Positions 14,770 to 18,723 of a stretch of DNA of 18,723 nt are shown here, piece after piece (positions within the stretch are counted from its first letter, which is position 1; each line of letters starts with the position of its first letter). The translations under genes and the position numbers were made by a program. The DNA is from Blastocatellia bacterium UBA7656. Its GTDB lineage: Bacteria > Acidobacteriota > Blastocatellia > UBA7656. The notes under the pieces are model-generated. The model was given only the letters and a program-made list of their open reading frames with translations. It was not told where the DNA came from and searched no databases. The stretch spans positions 1 through 18,723 of the forward strand of contig DLHY01000068.1 in assembly GCA_002483445.1 (NCBI GenBank), read 5' to 3'.

Positions 14770-16170
14770 TCAGGGTGCAAGTGCGCCGAGCAGCTTGTCG
14801 TGAATTTGGCCGAACGATCCGTTTGACATAATCACCACCACATCTCCTTCCTTCAGACGTGGCGCGAGGAAGGCGACTATCTCATCCACCGATTTGATGA
14901 AATATGCTTCGACTCCGCGTTCGCGCAAACTGAGGATCATCTCTTCGGGCGCGATGGCCGTGTCCGAGGTGTAGCGTTCAGGATGGAAAAGTCCTGCGAT
15001 GATAGCCTCGTCCGCAACTGCGAGTCCGTCTTCGAAGGCTTTTTGAAAATCCTTTCGCTGGGCCGTGTATGATCGCGGTTCGAATACGGCGACTATGCGA
15101 CGGCCTGCGTACTTCTGCCGCGCGGCGAGAAGAGTCTCTCGCACAGCGGTCGGATGATGAGCGAAATCGTCTATAACAGTCACGCCTCGCTTTGTGCCTC
15201 GAACCTGCATCCTTCGCTTGACGCTTTTGAATTCCGTGAGCGCACAACTGACCATCTTTCGATCAAGCCCCAAAGATTCGCACGCCGCTATCACCCCAAG
15301 ACAATTGCGCAGATTGAAGAGGCCTGCGAGCGGAGTGCGATAGCGACCGAATTCACGGCCTTCGAATTTGACAGCGAATGAAGTCATATCGCCCGCAAAA
15401 TCTATATCCGAAGCGCGCCACCGCGCGCCTTCTTCGATGCCGAACGTTTCCAGCCGACAAAACGCTCGCGGGGCAAGCTCGCGCACGATGGGCGAATCCC
15501 ACCCGGCGATGAGCGCCCCGCTTGTAGGAATCAGGTTTATCAAACGAGAGAAAGCGAATTTGACGGCCTCAAGATCGCGATAGATATCGGCGTGATCGAA
15601 TTCGACGTTGTTGAGTATCACGGTGTCGGGCAGATAGTGCATGAACTTAGGCCCCTTGTCGAAATAGGCCGTGTCGTATTCGTCGCCTTCGATGACGAAA
15701 TAAGGGCTGTCGGTTACGCGAAACGATGACTCGAAATTTTCAGCGACCCCGCCGATCAGAAAAGACGGATCAAGGCCCGCGCGCTCCATCGCCCACGCCA
15801 TCAGCGAGGTCGTCGTCGTCTTTCCGTGAGTGCCTGCGACGACGACCGAATGACGAGAGCGAATGAAATTTTCTTTCACCACCGCAGACATAGAGGTGTA
15901 AAGCATCTTTTCGTTCAACACGAATTCCAGTTCAGGGTTGCCGCGGGTGATGGCATTGCCGACGACGACGATATCGGGGCGGCGGTTGAGATTTTCAGGG
16001 CGGAATCCTTCGGCTACACGAATGCGAAGTCGCTCCAGTTCCGTAGACATCGGCGGATAAACGTTTTCATCCGAACCTGTTACCGTGTGGCCCTGCGCTT
16101 TGAGCATCCCTGCGAGCGAGGCCATCGCCGTGCCGCAGATTCCAATGAGGTGATAATGCTTTTTATCCAA
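14770..16170 (-). CDS. mpl: UDP-N-acetylmuramate:L-alanyl-gamma-D-glutamyl-meso-diaminopimelate ligase
   Basis: The 466-residue Mur ligase recycles murein tripeptide by joining it to UDP-MurNAc in the cytoplasm. Motifs: N-terminal Rossmann start HLIGICGTAMASLAG, SDENVYPPMS (33-42), ATP loop GTHGKTTT (113-120), EGDEYDTAYFDKGPKF (161-176), the central NNVEFDHADIY, DDFAHHP (334-340) and C-terminal MSNGSFGQIHDKLL. These separate Mpl from MurC. I place the start at a TTG (16170-16168), preceded by GGAG with seven bases spacing. The open frame continues to an ATG at 16284, but the extra 38 residues are a hydrophobic run encoded by a heptamer array, with no family support. A wild-type-like DAP peptidoglycan recycling pathway is implied. 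Confidence 0.92.
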   Translation of the reverse strand: MDKKHYHLIGICGTAMASLAGMLKAQGHTVTGSDENVYPPMSTELERLRIRVAEGFRPENLNRRPDIVVVGNAITRGNPELEFVLNEKMLYTSMSAVVKENFIRSRHSVVVAGTHGKTTTTSLMAWAMERAGLDPSFLIGGVAENFESSFRVTDSPYFVIEGDEYDTAYFDKGPKFMHYLPDTVILNNVEFDHADIYRDLEAVKFAFSRLINLIPTSGALIAGWDSPIVRELAPRAFCRLETFGIEEGARWRASDIDFAGDMTSFAVKFEGREFGRYRTPLAGLFNLRNCLGVIAACESLGLDRKMVSCALTEFKSVKRRMQVRGTKRGVTVIDDFAHHPTAVRETLLAARQKYAGRRIVAVFEPRSYTAQRKDFQKAFEDGLAVADEAIIAGLFHPERYTSDTAIAPEEMILSLRERGVEAYFIKSVDEIVAFLAPRLKEGDVVVIMSNGSFGQIHDKLLGALAP

Positions 16171-16220
16171 ATGATATCTCCGGGCCGTCTTCAAGGCCGC
16201 GCGAATTATGAAGCATAATG

Positions 16221-16248
16221 AAGGTAAAAGGAAAAAGGCAAAAGGAAA
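16221..16248 (-). repeat. Heptamer tandem array, consensus AAGG(A/C/T)AA, four copies
   Basis: The units on the + strand are AAGGTAA, AAGGAAA, AAGGCAA and AAGGAAA, followed by a degenerate AAGTAGG (16249-16255). The array lies about 50 bases upstream of the mpl start and just upstream of a candidate -10 (CATAAT on the minus strand, 16210-16205). It would therefore occupy the -35 region of that promoter. Confidence 0.8.
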
Positions 16249-16313
16249 AAGTAGGAAAGCATCGCGCCCAAAAACTAGGGCCATTTAATTCTTCGAAGGT
16301 CGGACTGAAGATA

Positions 16314-16420
16314 AAAACCACAGATGAACACCGATGGACATAGATAGTGAAAACTCGGAGATTTCTCCGGCTTTTCTTCTCCCGTCTTATCCGTGTTTAT
16401 CTGTGTTCATCTGTGGTTTC
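16314..16420. repeat. Inverted repeat element made of decamer units
   Basis: Left arm 16314-16345 and right arm 16389-16420 are inverted copies matching at 26 of 32 positions; their core is CCACAGATGAACAC. Each arm shows a loose 10-base period (CAGATGAACA, then CCGATGGACA or CAGATAAACA). A terminator-like hairpin lies between the arms. The right arm overlaps the 3' end of the GT87 gene. Confidence 0.85.
16349..16376 (-). terminator. Terminator of the glycosyltransferase operon
   Basis: Read on the minus strand, CGGAGA/TCTCCG (16369-16364 with 16361-16356) forms a tight stem, followed by AGTTTTC. Flanking GAAAA and TTTTC can extend the pairing. It lies inside the decamer inverted repeat, just after the GT87 stop codon. 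Confidence 0.6.
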
Positions 16421-17598
16421 TCTTCTTCCCTATCCTTCCACACGATCCAAAGCAGCGACCAGAAGAATGCAAACACCATCAGCCTTTCGATATGAAGGCC
16501 GAGAAAGCCCAAAGGATTCGATAAATCCGCCGCGCTCAAATTCAATCTGTCCGTAAGCAATCCCGGCAGGTTGATAACGAACAGACCGAGCGCGCCGAGG
16601 CAAAACAAACTGTAGCGAGCAAGAATTTTTCTTCGATAAAAACCAATCAGTACGGCAGCAGGCACAAGGCAAATAACCGAATCATAAGTTCTGTGATAAG
16701 CCGCCCACAGCGCAAGCAGACTCATCGCCGCAAAGTGCGCGTCCTCACGCCCCGGTCTTCGCGCGACGACCGCAAAAAGAGAAACTATCGCCGCCAGAAT
16801 CAAAATGATCGTGATGAGAGAAGCTGCCTGTTCGTTTCCTCCCGTCAGACTGGACAAGAGCGCCTTGATCTCAGTCGTGCCTATCCATCCGCCCGGAGAC
16901 CGGGAATGGACATTCGCAACGAAGCGAACGTAATCCATCGTCGATTCGATTATCGTCGTACCCATTCGCAGCGCGTAAACTTGCATCAGCAGAGCTGGGA
17001 GCAGAATAGATGCGAGTATGATCTTCCATTCTTTTTTCCACGCGAAGTACAAAAAGAAAGGAAACGTCATCGTGTACTTGGCAAGCGTCAGACCCAGGAG
17101 CGCGCCTGCGAGAAAATGTTTGTTTTTTCTTCGCGCCATGAGCGCGCCGAGAAGCAGAGCCAGGATGATGAGGCTGATCTGTCCGTTTCTTATCGTCACC
17201 CGCCAGGGCGCCCAACTGATCAGCATCGCTGCAAACAACATCTGCGTTCTTATCGACCAGTCCTCGCCCCATAATTTGATTGCCAGATGAATCACCAGCG
17301 CAGTGGCAGCAAGGTTGATCAGGATGAAGACGATTACTGCCTGATCGAGCGAAAGCAGCGCGAGCGGAGAGAGAAGCGGAAAAGTAAACGGCGGGTAAAG
17401 CGCGATAGCGCCGCCGCCGATTCTGTGCGTGCCATCTACCCAGGTCTGCGCGCCATCGTAAAACAGTCCGATGTCTATTGCGCGACCGGGCGCTGTCGCG
17501 ACCGCATAAATGAGCGAGGCTGCGGCAAGCAAGTAAAAGCACGATTCGATAATGATGACTCGCTTCGACTGATTTATGGCCTGCTCGTTTGAATTCAT
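16387..17598 (-). CDS. GT87 / DUF2029 family polyprenyl-phosphate glycosyltransferase
   Basis: The 403-residue integral membrane protein has about ten hydrophobic helices (for example 15-36, 88-108, 117-131, 141-153, 195-210, 260-280, 290-300, 330-350, 372-388). Family signs are the periplasmic-loop acidic motif DIGLFYDGA (42-50), YPPFTF (69-74), RNGQISLIILALLLGAL (137-153) and YHRTYD (301-306). GT87 enzymes such as mycobacterial PimE transfer mannose from polyprenyl-phosphate donors outside the membrane; the sugar and acceptor are not predictable here. The ATG overlaps the TGA of the upstream GT2 gene (ATGA at 17598-17595), implying translational coupling. The last ten residues (KPQMNTDKHG) and the stop are encoded by an intergenic repeat arm and are probably not functional. 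Confidence 0.88.
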   Translation of the reverse strand: MNSNEQAINQSKRVIIIESCFYLLAAASLIYAVATAPGRAIDIGLFYDGAQTWVDGTHRIGGGAIALYPPFTFPLLSPLALLSLDQAVIVFILINLAATALVIHLAIKLWGEDWSIRTQMLFAAMLISWAPWRVTIRNGQISLIILALLLGALMARRKNKHFLAGALLGLTLAKYTMTFPFFLYFAWKKEWKIILASILLPALLMQVYALRMGTTIIESTMDYVRFVANVHSRSPGGWIGTTEIKALLSSLTGGNEQAASLITIILILAAIVSLFAVVARRPGREDAHFAAMSLLALWAAYHRTYDSVICLVPAAVLIGFYRRKILARYSLFCLGALGLFVINLPGLLTDRLNLSAADLSNPLGFLGLHIERLMVFAFFWSLLWIVWKDREEEKPQMNTDKHG

Positions 17599-18521
17599 TT
17601 TTCAGATTGCGGCGGGCGATTGATAGCTCCGCGAAAGAAGCCGTAAGACCAGAACGCCGCAGCAAGCACGTACATCGGCGACAGCGCAAGCAACACCATC
17701 AATGCGCGGCGGTCATACCTTGCGAGCCATTTCACGGCGTTGAAAAATCGGACGAACGGCATCAGCGCGACGAGCGCGGGAAATCTGATCAGAAAGCTGC
17801 CCGACATGGCGGCTCGTCTTCGCGCTTCAGCCGAGCATCTGCCGAGGCTGATCTGATATGAAAGAACTTCCCTCCAGCCTGTGCGGTTGAGATGCGTCAC
17901 CTCGATTGCGGGATCGAACAGAATGCGTTCGCCAGCCGAGTGCATCTTCCAGTTGAACAGTATATCTTCCGCCAGCCACATATCTTCGTCGAAGAATCCG
18001 AAGCGTTCCAACGCCTCGCGGCGATAGGCGACGATGGCCGTCGGCACGGTTTTTTCCAGTCGCTCAGGCGCAGTGGGCATGTACTCCTTGAACTCGATCA
18101 GATAGCTTATCCACCCGCTCAAACTTCGCGGCGTGCCATTGCCCAGCGATCCCCCGACGGCGGCAAAACGGTCTTCGCTGTGTCGCCTTACGGCGCGCTC
18201 TATCACATCAGGTCGGGCTATGCAGTCGGAATCGATCATCATCAGATACTCTGACCGAGTTGCCCGCGCGCCCCGGTTGCGCGCAGCCCCGGCGAATGTG
18301 CGCTGTTGAAGGTGAATTAGTCTGACCGATGGGAATTCGCTCTCGACGATCTGGGGAGTGCTGTCGGTGGAACTGTCGACGACGATGATATGGAAAGGAA
18401 ACGGCGCGCGCTGATCCAGGATCGAACGGAGGCACGCGCGAATAGTTCGCTCCGAGTTGTAACAAGGGACGATGACCGATACTATAGGCGTTGTATCGTT
18501 ACCCGTAGGTTGATTTTGCAT
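17595..18521 (-). CDS. GT2 family glycosyltransferase
   Basis: The 308-residue GT-A glycosyltransferase opens with VSVIVPCYNSERTIRACLRSIL and has VVDSSTDST, GAARNRGA and MMIDSDC (the DxD metal/nucleotide-sugar motif), then VPTAIVAYRREALERFGFFDE and the acceptor-side motif WLAEDILFNWKM (ED, catalytic acid region). Two C-terminal hydrophobic segments (about 240-258 and 273-292) suggest membrane attachment. I chose the ATG at 18521, preceded by AGAGAG, over a TTG at 18554 that would add 11 residues. It is coupled to the GT87 gene. The pair probably builds a lipid-linked glycan or glycolipid; the substrate is unknown. Confidence 0.9.
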   Translation of the reverse strand: MQNQPTGNDTTPIVSVIVPCYNSERTIRACLRSILDQRAPFPFHIIVVDSSTDSTPQIVESEFPSVRLIHLQQRTFAGAARNRGARATRSEYLMMIDSDCIARPDVIERAVRRHSEDRFAAVGGSLGNGTPRSLSGWISYLIEFKEYMPTAPERLEKTVPTAIVAYRREALERFGFFDEDMWLAEDILFNWKMHSAGERILFDPAIEVTHLNRTGWREVLSYQISLGRCSAEARRRAAMSGSFLIRFPALVALMPFVRFFNAVKWLARYDRRALMVLLALSPMYVLAAAFWSYGFFRGAINRPPQSEK

Positions 18522-18565
18522 CAAGCTCTCTATACCGATTCCCCCTAAGCGCAAAACGATCAGCT

Positions 18566-18594
18566 ATGGTATGCGATGGCACACGTCGCGGCAA
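18566..18594 (-). promoter_or_regulatory. Putative promoter of the GT2-GT87 operon
   Basis: On the minus strand, TTGCCG (18594-18589) is followed after 17 bases by TACCAT (18571-18566); each hexamer matches four of six consensus bases. The predicted start is near 18559. Confidence 0.3.
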
Positions 18595-18723
18595 GGTTGA
18601 CCGGGGACGCGCTTGAGCGATGCGGCTTCCATGAGGCAGAATTCGTCAGAGAGATGATATGGTGATGAGCGAACGGGACAGGAAATTACTTTTAGATACA
18701 TGTCAGGGCTCAGAACATCGTGA
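18595..18723. other. Unresolved right edge
   Basis: A possible + strand start (ATG at 18659, or ATG at 18665, after AGAGAG) runs open to the window end, giving MVMSERDRKLLLDTC and onward. On the minus strand a frame is open from the edge to a TAG at 18566-18564. Neither is long enough to decide, and no family is recognisable. Confidence 0.2.

Noticed and set aside
16171..16284. N-terminal hydrophobic extension of Mpl as a signal peptide
   Set aside because: It is a translation of the AAGGNAA heptamer array, lacks family support, and a TTG with a Shine-Dalgarno lies at the conserved start.
16693..17592. Plus-strand Arg/Gln-rich open frames opposite the GT87 gene
   Set aside because: Their composition is that of antisense reading of membrane-protein codons. 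The minus-strand gene has clear GT87 motifs.
18659..18723. Divergent + strand gene start at the window edge
   Set aside because: Only about 21 codons are visible and no domain can be recognised, so it is left as unresolved.

Overview
The window is ordinary chromosomal DNA of a moderately GC-rich Gram-negative-type bacterium. The gene content is what I would expect from an Acidobacteriota (Blastocatellia-like) genome: an exported Ig-like/LVIVD beta-propeller protein, a zinc-ribbon PilZ protein, an SPFH protein with a zinc-ribbon tail, a DUF4097 protein, Mpl, and intergenic heptamer 'word' repeats. This taxonomic placement is an inference from gene content; no rRNA or marker gene is present.

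Region 1 (1-4011, + strand) is a two-component/phosphorelay operon. It holds the C-terminal ATPase of a histidine kinase cut by the window edge, a single-domain response regulator, an 853-residue hybrid kinase (REC-HisKA-HATPase-REC-REC-HPt) and a second single-domain regulator. The first regulator and the kinase's N-terminal REC share an unusual motif set, so they look like related receivers.

Region 2 (4165-6174, + strand) is a secreted protein with three Ig-like domains and an LVIVD beta-propeller. It has its own promoter and terminator.

Region 3 (6283-10040, + strand) is the most interesting gene set: zinc-ribbon/PilZ protein, a small helical protein of unknown function, a zinc-ribbon/transmembrane/DUF4097 (Toastrack) protein, and an SPFH protein ending in three zinc ribbons. 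It resembles the partner set of phage-shock-protein (YdjFGHI/LiaG-like) envelope stress systems, but no recognisable PspA is present. It is followed convergently by a MltD-like lytic transglycosylase (10145-11701, - strand).

Region 4 (12091-14661) holds a DUF1232 membrane protein (+) and a two-gene restriction-modification operon (-). The methyltransferase looks like an N4-cytosine enzyme. The endonuclease carries the catalytic and CCGG-reading motif spacing of the NgoMIV/Cfr10I/Bse634I family.

Region 5 (14770-18521, - strand) holds mpl (murein-peptide recycling ligase) and a coupled pair of glycosyltransferases (GT2 then GT87/DUF2029).

Three intergenic regions contain different short tandem arrays that all have a 7-bp period. 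A fourth contains an inverted decamer-type repeat that supplies the last ten codons of the GT87 gene. One heptamer array creates a false hydrophobic N-terminal extension on Mpl.
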